The position numbers were made by a program, and so were the translations under genes. A DNA stretch of 64,000 nucleotides, from the NCBI RefSeq assembly GCF_003814915.1, contig NZ_RKQK01000004.1, positions 124,001 to 188,000 of the forward strand, read 5' to 3'. Positions 9,302 through 18,382 of this stretch are shown here, piece by piece (within the stretch, counting starts at the first letter, position 1; every line of letters starts with the position of its first letter). Origin of the DNA: Pacificibacter maritimus. GTDB taxonomy: Bacteria; Pseudomonadota; Alphaproteobacteria; Rhodobacterales; Rhodobacteraceae. The notes under the pieces were generated by a model that did not search any database, was not told the origin of the DNA, and saw only the letters and a program-made list of their open reading frames with translations.

Positions 9302-9769
9302 TCAGCGCTTTAAGGCGTAGCGTTTCCAGATCTTGTCTGCATAGGTTCCACCCTCTAACGGCACATTTTCAAGCCGTTTGATCTGCTCAAATCCACGACT
9401 TTGATAATAGGTTATACCCCGTTCATTATCGGCGCGAATGATCGCATCAAGCGCCTGATACCCTAAATTACGGGCGGTGTCGCAGGTGGCTTTGAACAGC
9501 TGTGATCCGATGGAAAGCCCTTTTTCATCCTGCGCTATGAAACTGGAAATATCAGCAACATCTCCAAGAAATTCGGGGTTATTTTCGATCCATTGCACCC
9601 CTAAAATGCGCCCGCCTGCATCCTCAGCTAACAACCATGCAGAGCCATCAAGGCGCATTCTTTCGATGATCTCATCTGGTGATATGTTGCTCAAGCCTAT
9701 GGTGTCATTCAGAAATGTCGAAAGGGATCGTGCATCCAGTCTTCCAGCTTTTCGAATGTGTAGGTTCAT
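9302..9769 (-). CDS. GNAT-family N-acetyltransferase
   Basis: A 155-residue protein with the GNAT fold: an acetyl-CoA loop region (SIGSQLFKATCDTARNLGY, residues about 92-110) and the C-terminal YYQSRGFEQIKRL motif. The substrate is not predictable. Its start overlaps the stop of the HD-domain gene by 4 bases, so the two are translationally coupled. Confidence 0.8.
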   Translation of the reverse strand: MNLHIRKAGRLDARSLSTFLNDTIGLSNISPDEIIERMRLDGSAWLLAEDAGGRILGVQWIENNPEFLGDVADISSFIAQDEKGLSIGSQLFKATCDTARNLGYQALDAIIRADNERGITYYQSRGFEQIKRLENVPLEGGTYADKIWKRYALKR

Positions 9770-10356
9770 AACTGGCTTATCAATTCGGCATGGCGTTTGG
9801 TAAATGCGGTGCGCGCATGTACAGGTGGACGTAGGTGAATTCGTAGATCTTTGATCACTTCCGCATCCTGTTTGCCAAAAAGTTTTGTGCTTTCAGATTC
9901 GGAAAATCCAGCAATCTGAGTGGCTTCCAACCAAGCGGACACAAGATCGGCCTTTTTAATCTTGCGCTTAATCGCCACAGGTAGCTTTGCAGGCAGGCCA
10001 AATCGAATATGGATTGCGGCGGTCAATCTTTCGTCAAGTTCGTTGTAATCAGGGCCAATTGCAGCCTTAACTGGCGAAATCATATCGCCGATCACATACT
10101 CAGGCGCATCATGTAAAAGTGCTGCTAATTGCCATTTTACCGGTTCTGTCGGATAAAGCTGTCTGAAGATTTGTTCAACTAAAACAGAGTGTTCTGCGAC
10201 TGAATATGCCCAGTCGCCACGGGTTTGACCATTCCATCGAGCGACAAAGGCAAGCCCATGCGCGATATCTTCAATTTCTATATCCATTGGGGTGGGGTCA
10301 AGTAAATCAAGCCTGCGACCTGATAGCATACGTTGCCATGCTCTTGCCTGTGCCAT
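9766..10356 (-). CDS. HD-domain phosphohydrolase (YfbR-like)
   Basis: A 196-residue metal-dependent phosphohydrolase. The HD motif is in AALLHDAPEYVIGDMISPVK (about residues 78-97), with an upstream metal-binding histidine in VAEHSVLVEQ. This pattern resembles YfbR-type 5'-deoxynucleotidases, so a nucleotide substrate is possible but not shown. The gene is divergent from ahcY; 136 bases lie between them. Confidence 0.8.
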   Translation of the reverse strand: MAQARAWQRMLSGRRLDLLDPTPMDIEIEDIAHGLAFVARWNGQTRGDWAYSVAEHSVLVEQIFRQLYPTEPVKWQLAALLHDAPEYVIGDMISPVKAAIGPDYNELDERLTAAIHIRFGLPAKLPVAIKRKIKKADLVSAWLEATQIAGFSESESTKLFGKQDAEVIKDLRIHLRPPVHARTAFTKRHAELISQL

Positions 10357-10392
10357 TTTTCTGTCCTGTTTTTCTTGCTCTTGTGGCGATAA

Positions 10393-10492
10393 ATTGCGTT
10401 GGTTTTAACCGCAAATCAATCTGCTTACGTTGTAAGCGCGTATACGAGGTGGTATCCAGCCACAAAGACATTCTCAAGGAGCTGCCCTCAAA
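10393..10492 (+). promoter_or_regulatory. Structured leader upstream of ahcY
   Basis: Several short inverted repeats crowd this leader: an imperfect one centred on GGTTTTAACC (10401-10410), a perfect hairpin GCTTAC-GTT-GTAAGC (10423-10437), the palindrome CGTATACG (about 10439-10446), and GTGG/CCAC close to the ribosome binding site AAGGAG (10476-10481). The sequence does not match the SAH or SAM/SAH riboswitch cores as I remember them. It could be operators plus a translation-control hairpin. Confidence 0.35.
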
Positions 10493-11881
10493 ATGGCCGA
10501 CTATATCGTCAAAGACATCGCGCTCGCCGAATTCGGCCGCAAGGAATTAGACATCGCTGAAACTGAAATGCCAGGTTTGATGGCGCTGCGTGATGAATAT
10601 GGTGACACGAAACCTCTTAAGGGGTCGCGCATCGTTGGTTCACTGCACATGACCATCCAAACCGCTGTTTTAATTGAAACTTTGGTAGCCTTGGGGGCAG
10701 ATGTGCGCTGGGCATCTTGCAATATTTTCTCAACCCAAGATCATGCGGCCGCAGCGATAGCTGCAAGTGGCGTGCCTGTATTTGCAATCAAAGGTCAGTC
10801 TTTGGAAGAGCACTGGGATTACTTGGATAAGTCTTTCCAATTTGCCGATGGTCCGAACTTGATTTTGGATGATGGTGGCGATGCGACACTGTATATTTTG
10901 TTGGGCGCGCGCGCTGAAAATGGCGAGCCTGAGCTGCTTGAGGTTCCAACATCCGAGGAAGAGATAGCAGTCTTTGCACAGATAAAAAAACGGATGGCCG
11001 AAACGCCTGGTTGGTTTACAAAAATGCGCGATCAGATTGTTGGCGTGTCTGAAGAAACAACAACAGGGGTGCACCGCCTTTATGATCTCGTAAAGCAAGG
11101 ACAACTGCCGTTCCCAGCTATCAACGTGAACGACTCTGTAACCAAATCAAAATTTGACAATAAGTATGGTTGTAAAGAAAGCCTTGTTGATGGCATTCGT
11201 CGTGCAACCGATACGATGTTGGCAGGTAAGGTTGCTGTTGTTTGTGGATATGGGGACGTTGGTAAAGGGTCTGCTGCATCTCTCAGCGGCGCAGGTGCGC
11301 GTGTGAAAGTGACTGAAATCGATCCAATTTGTGCATTGCAAGCTGCGATGGACGGATACGAAGTTGTACGTCTTGAGGATGTTGTTGCTTCAGCAGATGT
11401 ATTTATCACAACTACGGGTAACAAAGATATTATTCGCATCGAACATATGCGTGAAATGAAAGACATGGCGATTGTTGGCAACATCGGTCACTTCGATAAC
11501 GAAATCCAAGTTGCCGCTTTGAAAAATCACAAATGGACCAACATCAAAGACCAAGTCGACATGATCGAAATGCCGTCTGGCTCTCGGATTATTTTGTTGT
11601 CGGAGGGGCGTTTGTTGAATCTTGGCAACGCGACAGGTCACCCATCCTTTGTGATGTCAGCGTCTTTCACCAACCAAGTTTTGGCGCAAATGGAATTGTG
11701 GACAAACGGCGAAGCCTACAAAAACGATGTCTACATTTTGCCCAAGCATTTGGATGAAAAAGTCGCCCGCTTGCACCTTGCACGTATCGGCGTGCAACTG
11801 TCAGAACTAACGAAAGAGCAAGCTGACTATATCGGTGTGACGGTTGAGGGGCCATTTAAACCCGAACACTACCGCTACTAA
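10493..11881 (+). CDS. ahcY: Adenosylhomocysteinase
   Basis: This enzyme splits S-adenosylhomocysteine into homocysteine and adenosine, relieving product inhibition of methyltransferases. The 462-residue length and the NAD-binding [10 protein letters not shown] motif (near residue 246) are diagnostic, as are the N-terminal [12 protein letters not shown] segment, the [15 protein letters not shown] segment, and the C-terminal [10 protein letters not shown]. The ribosome binding site AAGGAG is 11 bases upstream. It is a single-gene unit followed by a hairpin terminator. Confidence 0.98.
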   Translation: MADYIVKDIALAEFGRKELDIAETEMPGLMALRDEYGDTKPLKGSRIVGSLHMTIQTAVLIETLVALGADVRWASCNIFSTQDHAAAAIAASGVPVFAIKGQSLEEHWDYLDKSFQFADGPNLILDDGGDATLYILLGARAENGEPELLEVPTSEEEIAVFAQIKKRMAETPGWFTKMRDQIVGVSEETTTGVHRLYDLVKQGQLPFPAINVNDSVTKSKFDNKYGCKESLVDGIRRATDTMLAGKVAVVCGYGDVGKGSAASLSGAGARVKVTEIDPICALQAAMDGYEVVRLEDVVASADVFITTTGNKDIIRIEHMREMKDMAIVGNIGHFDNEIQVAALKNHKWTNIKDQVDMIEMPSGSRIILLSEGRLLNLGNATGHPSFVMSASFTNQVLAQMELWTNGEAYKNDVYILPKHLDEKVARLHLARIGVQLSELTKEQADYIGVTVEGPFKPEHYRY

Positions 11882-11904
11882 TTTTGTATAAATTCAGATG
11901 ATAG

Positions 11905-11928
11905 GGGCCACCCATGCGGTGGCCCTTT
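11905..11928 (+). terminator. Hairpin terminator after ahcY
   Basis: GGGCCACC (11905-11912) pairs with GGTGGCCC (11918-11925) around a five-base loop and is followed by a short TTT. The T-run is weak but the location, 23 bases after the stop, fits. Confidence 0.7.
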
Positions 11929-12052
11929 GCTTACGGGGAACGTTGTAAAAAATTCCCTTTGTGTTGGTAGCTTTAGCTACTAGTCTTTCATCAAGCCCTT
12001 TTTGAGGCTGTTTATATTGGCCGCTTGGCTACTATTTGGTGGGAGAATTCCA

Positions 12053-12394
12053 ATGGGAAAACGTGACGATCTTATTGCGCAATATGCGGATGATTTGAAA
12101 AACAAATGCGGCATGACGCCAGATATGGATTTGTTGACAAAAGTTACAATCGGTTGTGGTCCGTCTATATATAACGCGGATGCTTCGACGGTTGCTGGTA
12201 GCCAAAAAAGCGAACTGGAAACGGTTAAAAATAATTTTTTGGTTAAAAAACTTGGCTTGACCGATAGCCCTGAGTTGATGGATGCAATTAATGCAGCGAT
12301 CGAAACGTATGGTAAGTCAGAGCGCAACAAATATCGCGCTGTATTCTATTACTTGCTGGTCAAACATTTCGGCAAAGAAGCCATCTACAAATAG
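12053..12394 (+). CDS. DUF2853 family protein
   Basis: A small (113-residue), charged, cytoplasmic protein of unknown function conserved in alphaproteobacteria. It starts MGKRDDLIAQYADDLK and ends YYLLVKHFGKEAIYK, both typical of the DUF2853 family. I chose the ATG at 12053 because GGTGGGAGA lies upstream and family members start here; an earlier ATG at 12002 would add 17 residues of unlikely sequence. Confidence 0.85.
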   Translation: MGKRDDLIAQYADDLKNKCGMTPDMDLLTKVTIGCGPSIYNADASTVAGSQKSELETVKNNFLVKKLGLTDSPELMDAINAAIETYGKSERNKYRAVFYYLLVKHFGKEAIYK

Positions 12395-12400
12395 ATGATG

Positions 12401-12428
12401 GGCCGTCTTAGCTTAGGTTTAGGCGGCC
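12401..12428 (+). terminator. Hairpin between convergent DUF2853 and DUF1761 genes
   Basis: GGCCGTCT (12401-12408) pairs over eight positions, one of them G-T, with AGGCGGCC (12421-12428). The run after the stem is TTAT, so termination is plausible but weak. Confidence 0.5.
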
Positions 12429-12495
12429 TTATCCACTTTAGGCGTGCTGAAAATTATTAATTTCAGACCATTTGGGCAACGTAGATGTTTTCCTG

Positions 12496-12885
12496 TCACA
12501 TCCAGCCCAGCACTAACCCTATCACACCACAGCCAATCACAGCGTAGCCGCCGTCGATAACAGCCAAAGCGCGGGGACGCATGGCATAGGCGACGTTCAT
12601 AGCAATCCAAGGCGCGATGAAAAATAGGCCGACACCTAATCCCGAGACCAACCCTTTTCCAATGCCGTCAATTCCAGCCATCGCAAACATGTGGCGCATC
12701 ATTCCTGCCACCAAAAGCATGCAAATTCCTGACACTACAAACGGCGCGGCTGAAAAGCCGCCAATAGGCTTTCCAGTGTCATCACATGCGATCCCTGCTG
12801 CGGTAACCCATTGTTTTGACAAGGCCATGTACCATACAGCACCGATAGCAAACCCAGCAGCAGCTGCGACGAGAACCTCAACCAT
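12496..12885 (-). CDS. DUF1761 family membrane protein
   Basis: About 129 residues with four hydrophobic segments, beginning MVEVLVAAAAGFAIGAVWYMALSKQW, the conserved start of DUF1761 proteins. Function unknown. I chose the internal ATG because GGAACGGG is positioned before it; the longer frame adds ten polar residues. Confidence 0.8.
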   Translation of the reverse strand: MVEVLVAAAAGFAIGAVWYMALSKQWVTAAGIACDDTGKPIGGFSAAPFVVSGICMLLVAGMMRHMFAMAGIDGIGKGLVSGLGVGLFFIAPWIAMNVAYAMRPRALAVIDGGYAVIGCGVIGLVLGWM

Positions 12886-12949
12886 ATCCCGTTCCTTTCG
12901 ATGAAAGCTCACCAATCACTATGGTGCGTGATATTGGATCTGGCTAGGA

Positions 12950-13378
12950 TTAATCGACTTGTGGTTCTGTAGATCCCAATGCGCATACGATGTTCCATTC
13001 TTCAGCGGTGACGGGTTGAACCGAAAGGCGTGAATTGTTGACCAAGACCATTTCAGTCAATCTTGGGTCTGACTTTACCTTTGAGAGTGAGACTGGTTGG
13101 GTGAGTGGGCGTATGGCTTTGATGTCTACGCAATCCCAACGAGGGTCGTCGCTGGTGCTGTCGGGGTGGGATAGGGCGCAGACTTCAACAATGCCCACGA
13201 TTTCTTTATCGGCGCGCGAATGATAGAAAAAGCCGCGATCTCCAATTTGCATTTGGCGCATGAAGTTACGCGCTTGATAATTGCGCACCCCATTCCATTC
13301 TTCGCCTTGATCACCTTTGGCAACTTGCTGGTCCCAAGACCAAACATCAGCTTCGGATTTGAACAACCAAAAGTTCAT
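12950..13378 (-). CDS. EVE-domain (PUA-like) protein
   Basis: A 142-residue single-domain protein. It starts MNFWLFKSEADVWSWDQQ and contains WNGVRNYQARNFMRQMQIGDRGFFYHS, the signature of EVE domains, which bind modified bases in RNA or DNA in other systems. The ligand here is unknown. The start overlaps the yciI stop by 4 bases; gpsA, yciI and this gene form an operon seen widely in alphaproteobacteria. Confidence 0.92.
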   Translation of the reverse strand: MNFWLFKSEADVWSWDQQVAKGDQGEEWNGVRNYQARNFMRQMQIGDRGFFYHSRADKEIVGIVEVCALSHPDSTSDDPRWDCVDIKAIRPLTQPVSLSKVKSDPRLTEMVLVNNSRLSVQPVTAEEWNIVCALGSTEPQVD

Positions 13379-13650
13379 TTTTCAATCACACGCTTCCAAG
13401 CTTGCACGGTCACGCTCTCAAACAATCCCGCTTTGGCGTAAGGATCATTTTCCGCCCATTTTTGTGCATCGGCTAATGTTTCAACTTCGATAATAATCAA
13501 AGACCCACACATATCACCGGCTTCGTTCAAAAACGGACCAGCCTGTTCAACAACACCTGTCGCGTCAATATACGCTAAGTGTTCTGCACGGGTATCAAGG
13601 CGTGTCTGCAGTGCATTTGGTTTGTCAGTGCATATGATAGCATATTTCAT
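13375..13650 (-). CDS. YciI family protein
   Basis: A 91-residue protein of the ferredoxin-like YciI fold. It starts MKYAIICTDKPNALQTRL, has RAEHLAYID with the family's conserved histidine, and AENDPYAKAGLF near the end. The biochemical role of this group is not settled. It lies 3 bases after gpsA and overlaps the EVE gene, so it is the middle gene of a three-gene unit. Confidence 0.9.
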   Translation of the reverse strand: MKYAIICTDKPNALQTRLDTRAEHLAYIDATGVVEQAGPFLNEAGDMCGSLIIIEVETLADAQKWAENDPYAKAGLFESVTVQAWKRVIEK

Positions 13651-13653
13651 TGG

Positions 13654-14622
13654 TTATTCCCTTTTGAGTGGCCGAGAGAGTAGGCCCTCTACAGCTTCTT
13701 TGATCGTGATTTTTCCGTCTAGAATGTTGGTGACGACACCAGTGATTGGCATATCAATCTTGGTTTTGTGGGCAAGATTGGCAACTGCACGGGCTGTCGC
13801 AACGCCTTCCACCGTAATCGTCGGATCAATGGCTTCGTTACGACCCAATTTGACACCGTGTGAAAAATTGCGAGATTTTTCCGATGTACAGGTCAAAACC
13901 AAATCCCCAAACCCAGACAATCCTAACAGAGTTTTCGGCAAAGCCCCCTGTGCGACCGCAAGGCGCTGCATTTCAATATTGCCGCGCGTAATCAAAGCGG
14001 CACGTGCACTTTCGCCAAGCCCTGCGCCAATCGTGATACCGCAGGCGATCGCCATGACATTCTTTAGTGCTCCGCCAAATTCTACACCAATAGGGTCTAA
14101 GCTGGAATAAAGGCGAATATTTTCGGTGGTCAACTCCGACTGGATCTCGGCGACAAGTGCTTCGTCGACGCTGGCAATCGTCAAAGCTGTTGGCAAGCCT
14201 CGCGCGATATCAATTGCAAATGACGGGCCTGATAGTATCGCGACCCGCGCATTTGGCACACTGTCTTGCAATAGCGAAACGGGGCCTTGATTGGTGACGA
14301 GATCAACCCCTTTGCAACATGACACCAGCTTTTTCCCAGCCAGTAAGTTTACGTTCGTCTTGGCAAAATCTGATAAACTCTGCATAGGAGTCGCAATAAG
14401 AATAATATCTGCCTGACAGGCGACATTCAAATCATGGGTCAGTTTTAAGCTGTTTGGCAGTGCGATATCAGGCAATCGGCCTGCATTGCAGCGGGCATCT
14501 GATAGTTTTTGCATTTGATGCGGTGAACGCCCCCATAGAGTCACGTCCTCACGTATAGTGCTCAACGAAATGGCCAATGCCGTCCCAAACGCGCCAGCTC
14601 CAAGAACAGAAATGCCAGCCAT
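13654..14622 (-). CDS. gpsA: NAD(P)-dependent glycerol-3-phosphate dehydrogenase
   Basis: GpsA makes sn-glycerol-3-phosphate for phospholipid synthesis from dihydroxyacetone phosphate. The 322-residue protein has the dinucleotide-binding loop GAGAFGTALAI (residues about 7-17), the catalytic GGALKNVMAIACGI segment with its lysine, and SGFGDLVLTCTS. It heads the gpsA-yciI-EVE operon. In relatives tsaD is commonly encoded just upstream; here the gap to hemD holds no gene. Confidence 0.96.
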   Translation of the reverse strand: MAGISVLGAGAFGTALAISLSTIREDVTLWGRSPHQMQKLSDARCNAGRLPDIALPNSLKLTHDLNVACQADIILIATPMQSLSDFAKTNVNLLAGKKLVSCCKGVDLVTNQGPVSLLQDSVPNARVAILSGPSFAIDIARGLPTALTIASVDEALVAEIQSELTTENIRLYSSLDPIGVEFGGALKNVMAIACGITIGAGLGESARAALITRGNIEMQRLAVAQGALPKTLLGLSGFGDLVLTCTSEKSRNFSHGVKLGRNEAIDPTITVEGVATARAVANLAHKTKIDMPITGVVTNILDGKITIKEAVEGLLSRPLKRE

Positions 14623-14722
14623 AGCAATGCCTTTCAGATATCGGTGGGATTAGGGTGTCCCATAAATACCCACCGTTGTTTCATTCCTAAAGTGGAGGTA
14701 ACACTAGGACACACTTCACACA

Positions 14723-15424
14723 ATGCTGAGAGATGTTTTGCCAAACACTGTTTTAATAACACGACCCCAAGACGACGGGGTGCTTCTGGCGGAAAAGATT
14801 CAACAGCGGTGTAGGGACGCGCAGGTAATTGTCGCACCTGTGTTGAAAATTGAACCTGTTCACTTTGAACTTCCCTCTATGAAAATTGATGCAATCGTTT
14901 TGACATCAAAGCATGGAGTCGAAGCCGCTGCGGCGCGTTGTCTTGATGTGCCGATTTTTTGTGTTGGCGATGGAACTCAGCGTGCGGCTGTGCAGGCTGG
15001 GTTAAATGCCGTATCTGCAGAGGGAACTTGGGTGGAATTGGTTGCACTTATTCGCAAATCTCCATGCAAAAAACTTTTATACATTCGCGGAGAGCATGTG
15101 CGGGTAGATCTATGCGCTCAACTTGCGGCGGCTGGGCTTGAAACATATTCAGTCGTTGCCTACCGCCAAATAGCCTGCAGGTTTTCTGCAGATGTCAGGC
15201 AAGAAATTGCGCTGCAACAGTCGATAGTGCTGCCATTGTTTTCACCGAGGTCGGCCAAAATTGTGTCCCAAAATCTTGATCCGTATACTGGCGAAATTAC
15301 ACTAATTTCGCTTTCTCAAGCGGTCGCTGACGCTTGGTCGGGGCCAATGGCGAGTAAAGTGATCTGCGCCAAAGTGCCTAATTCAGGTGCGATGTTTGAT
15401 CTTATAGTGTCGCAATTGGATTGA
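14723..15424 (+). CDS. hemD: Uroporphyrinogen-III synthase
   Basis: HemD closes hydroxymethylbilane to uroporphyrinogen III in haem synthesis. The sequence is divergent, as usual for this family: LITRPQDDG near the start, IVLTSKHGVEAAA (residues about 59-71), IFCVGDGTQRAAVQAGL, and LYIRGEH mid-protein. Length 233 residues is normal. Identification is supported by the downstream mitofilin/hemY pair, its usual partners. hemC and hemE are not in this window. Confidence 0.88.
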   Translation: MLRDVLPNTVLITRPQDDGVLLAEKIQQRCRDAQVIVAPVLKIEPVHFELPSMKIDAIVLTSKHGVEAAAARCLDVPIFCVGDGTQRAAVQAGLNAVSAEGTWVELVALIRKSPCKKLLYIRGEHVRVDLCAQLAAAGLETYSVVAYRQIACRFSADVRQEIALQQSIVLPLFSPRSAKIVSQNLDPYTGEITLISLSQAVADAWSGPMASKVICAKVPNSGAMFDLIVSQLD

Positions 15425-15503
15425 ATGGCTTGAGGGTCGTTTTCAGACCGATTAGGCTTCTACCGTAAAGAATAGAGTTTGTTTGGAATCGAAAGGTTAG
15501 TTT

Positions 15504-16718
15504 GTGTCACGGTCAAAGAAAACTACTAAAAAAGTCGAAGAGACAGAGACCATCGAAAGCACTACATCCACGGATGCAGAGGGCACAACAGTCACGGAAG
15601 TTGAGGCGATTGAAGCAACTTTAACTGAGGATGATGCAGTTCAATCAGATGAGGTTGTACAGGATGACCCATCGGATCATGACGTAAACTCACCCGATCC
15701 ACAAACAGAAGAACCCAATGATACCACCGAGGTCACAGAGCCCGAAGTTGTCCCCGCCACAGAACCACCAGTTGTTGTGAAAAAAACTGGACTGATACCT
15801 ATTGTTTTGGGGGGTGCGCTTTGTGTTGCTGCTGGATACGCTGGCGCAAATTTTCTCAAGCCGGATGGTTGGCCCTTCCCAGGCGGTTCTACAGTTGAAA
15901 CCGAACAGAGACTCGCAGACTTAGAAGCCGCCATTTCAAAAAACCAAGCAGCAGTTTCTCAGAACGTGGAAAGAATCGAGAGCGTGCAAGATGCGGCGCA
16001 GTCAGCTGCTGCAGCACTTTCATCACAGATCGATGCGTTGGATGTAAAGGCTGCGCTTGATCCATTGTCTCAAGACCTCAAAGCACTTGAAGAAAGATTG
16101 ACCTCTTTGGAAGCAGCACCAGTGGCTCAAGCTGTCGTTTCACCTGAAGCGACAGCGGCTTATGAGCGTCAACTGGATGAAATGCAGACTTTGTTGAATG
16201 CGGAAATATCGCGCCTGCAAGAGGCGAAAATCACAGCCGAAGCGACAAAAGAAGCAGCGGAAAAAGTCACTGACATGTCGCGCTTGCAAGAAGCCATCAA
16301 CTCAGGGGTGCCTTTTGCATCAATGATCGGCAGTTTGTCGATTGATGTGCCAGAGGCAATCCAATCTGCTGCAAATCAGGGCGTTCCCACTTTGCCAGAG
16401 CTTGCTGATGCATTCGAGGGCGCAGCCGATATTGCAATTGTGGAAACTGCTAAAGTTGATACCGAAGGTCAAAGTTGGTCTTCACGCTTCTTACGGTCAC
16501 AGTTGGGGCTGAGATCTTTGACGCCGAAAGAAGGTAATTCACCAGATGCAGTCCTGTCACGGGCGCAACAAGCGGTACGTGAAAATGATCTGGCAAAGGC
16601 TTTATCCGAAATTTCTGCACTTCCCGATGTGGGGCAAGCTGTAATGGCAGATTGGGTCGCGCGTGCGCAGACTCGTCTTGATGTTACAAATGCACTCTCC
16701 GCAATGCTTGCTCAATAG
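15504..16718 (+). CDS. Mitofilin-like membrane protein (COG4223 type)
   Basis: A 404-residue inner-membrane protein with a very acidic N-terminus (residues 1-90, rich in Glu, Asp, Thr), one membrane span around residues 94-115, then a long coiled-coil region (about 130-260) and a helical C-terminus. This layout matches the alphaproteobacterial homologues of mitochondrial Mic60, which lie in the haem operon between hemD and hemY. It begins with GTG, preceded by GAAAGG. A role in membrane organisation is inferred from the family. Confidence 0.82.
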   Translation: MSRSKKTTKKVEETETIESTTSTDAEGTTVTEVEAIEATLTEDDAVQSDEVVQDDPSDHDVNSPDPQTEEPNDTTEVTEPEVVPATEPPVVVKKTGLIPIVLGGALCVAAGYAGANFLKPDGWPFPGGSTVETEQRLADLEAAISKNQAAVSQNVERIESVQDAAQSAAAALSSQIDALDVKAALDPLSQDLKALEERLTSLEAAPVAQAVVSPEATAAYERQLDEMQTLLNAEISRLQEAKITAEATKEAAEKVTDMSRLQEAINSGVPFASMIGSLSIDVPEAIQSAANQGVPTLPELADAFEGAADIAIVETAKVDTEGQSWSSRFLRSQLGLRSLTPKEGNSPDAVLSRAQQAVRENDLAKALSEISALPDVGQAVMADWVARAQTRLDVTNALSAMLAQ

Positions 16719-16730
16719 AAAGGCGCAAAT

Positions 16731-18227
16731 ATGCTCTGGTCACTGATTAAAATAGTTTTCTTTGTCGCGCTTGTTGCCCTTGTCGCTTTCGGCGGAATGA
16801 TCCTGATGGATAGCGAAGGCAGCATGGATATTGCCTTTATGGGTTTCAAAGTCAGCCTATCCCCAATTAAAGTTGTGATTGCACTTGTCGTTTTGCTTGT
16901 TGCCGCTTGGTTGATTTTGAAAATAGCAGGCCTTTGTGTCGCTCTTGTAAAATTCCTGCTTGGTGATGAAACAGCTATTTCACGCTACTTCGACCGAAAT
17001 CGTGAACGCAAAGGTTTCGAAGCGATGGCCGAAGGACTGATGGCGCTCGCATCTGGTGAGGGTCGGGTTGCGATGTCAAAAGCATCCAAGGCGGAAAAAT
17101 ACCTGCGCAAACCTGAATTGACCAACTTACTGATCGCGCAGGCCGCAGAAATGACGGGCGATAGGCGCAAAGCACAAGATGTTTATCGTCGCTTGGTGAA
17201 AGATGATCGCACGCGTTTCGTTGGTGTGCGTGGGATTATGAAGCACAAGCTGGAAGAGGGTGATACGGAAACTGCCCTGAAGCTTGCTGAAAAAGCATTC
17301 GCGCTCAAGCCAAAGCATGTCGAAACTCAAGATACACTCTTGGGCTTGCAAGCAGGTAAAAGTGATTGGGCAGCCGCGCGTACAACTCTGTCAGCTAAGC
17401 TTAAACATGGCGCTATCCCTCGTGACGTTCACAAACGTCGTGATGCGGTTTTGGCACTATCCGAAGCGAAAGGCGTGTTCGAAGCCGGCGCAACGGTTGA
17501 GGCACGCGAGGCCGCGATTGAAGCCAATAAAAAATCACCTGATCTTATTCCTGCGGCAGTATTGGCCAGCGATGAATATGTTCGCCAGGGTAAACCTCGC
17601 CCCGCTGCGCGTATTTTGAAAAAAGCTTGGGATTCGCAGCCGCATCCAGATTTGGCAGCCGCCTTCGCGCGTATTGTTCCTGATGAAACGCCTAAGGCGC
17701 GGTTGAAGCGTTTCGCGGGCTTAGTGCGTGCGAAACCCGGTCACCCTGAAACAAAAATGTTACTGGCAGAACTGAATATCGCAGCAGAAGATTTCCCCGA
17801 GGCGCGACGCATGTTGGGTGACTTGGTGAAAAGCGATCCAACAGCACGGTCCATGACTTTGATGGCAGCGATTGAACGCGGCGAAGGCGCTGACGATGTC
17901 GTTGTGCGTGGGTGGTTAACACAAGCACTTACCGCAAGCCATGGTCCGCAATGGGTTTGTGATAAGTGTCAAACCGTCCATCCTGCATGGGCTCCGATCT
18001 GTGATAATTGCGCAGCTTTCGACACTTTAAGCTGGCGTACGCCTGCACATTCAGAAGTCTCCATGCCTGCGGGCACAGAAATGCTACCGATGATTGTTGG
18101 TGCAGATGCAGTCCTTACAAATGATGCCGAGGTTGCGCATGATATCGATCAAGAGGCCGCTAACGTGGACATCGTTGAAGTGGTCGCTGAAGATGTTGAT
18201 CCAATAGAGAAGCCAGAAAAGCCATAA
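16731..18227 (+). CDS. hemY: HemY-like TPR membrane protein
   Basis: A 498-residue protein with two N-terminal membrane spans (residues about 5-25 and 40-65), TPR-like helical repeats through the middle, and a C-terminal zinc-ribbon-like element with two CxxC pairs (CDKCQTVHP and CDNCAAF). This is the HemY family of haem-operon proteins, whose exact step in tetrapyrrole metabolism is unresolved; it is not protoporphyrinogen oxidase. The gene starts 12 bases after the mitofilin-like gene. Confidence 0.88.
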   Translation: MLWSLIKIVFFVALVALVAFGGMILMDSEGSMDIAFMGFKVSLSPIKVVIALVVLLVAAWLILKIAGLCVALVKFLLGDETAISRYFDRNRERKGFEAMAEGLMALASGEGRVAMSKASKAEKYLRKPELTNLLIAQAAEMTGDRRKAQDVYRRLVKDDRTRFVGVRGIMKHKLEEGDTETALKLAEKAFALKPKHVETQDTLLGLQAGKSDWAAARTTLSAKLKHGAIPRDVHKRRDAVLALSEAKGVFEAGATVEAREAAIEANKKSPDLIPAAVLASDEYVRQGKPRPAARILKKAWDSQPHPDLAAAFARIVPDETPKARLKRFAGLVRAKPGHPETKMLLAELNIAAEDFPEARRMLGDLVKSDPTARSMTLMAAIERGEGADDVVVRGWLTQALTASHGPQWVCDKCQTVHPAWAPICDNCAAFDTLSWRTPAHSEVSMPAGTEMLPMIVGADAVLTNDAEVAHDIDQEAANVDIVEVVAEDVDPIEKPEKP

Positions 18228-18382
18228 ATCGGTATGACCAAATCATAGTTACCTCTGGTTTGGTCGCCGTAATGCATTGGTGATGTGTAAAGATTTCTAA
18301 AATAACAACTATTTTAACAGTTAAGCCCACATAAACACCTGTTTGCTATCACTCAACTTGGGTGAATGAACGAGGTGGTGGC

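Noticed and set aside
10441-10492. SAM/SAH or SAH riboswitch upstream of ahcY
   Set aside because: A small hairpin and a GGAGC-like ribosome site are present, but the loop sequence that should pair with GGAGC and the conserved core of either class are missing as far as I recall them.
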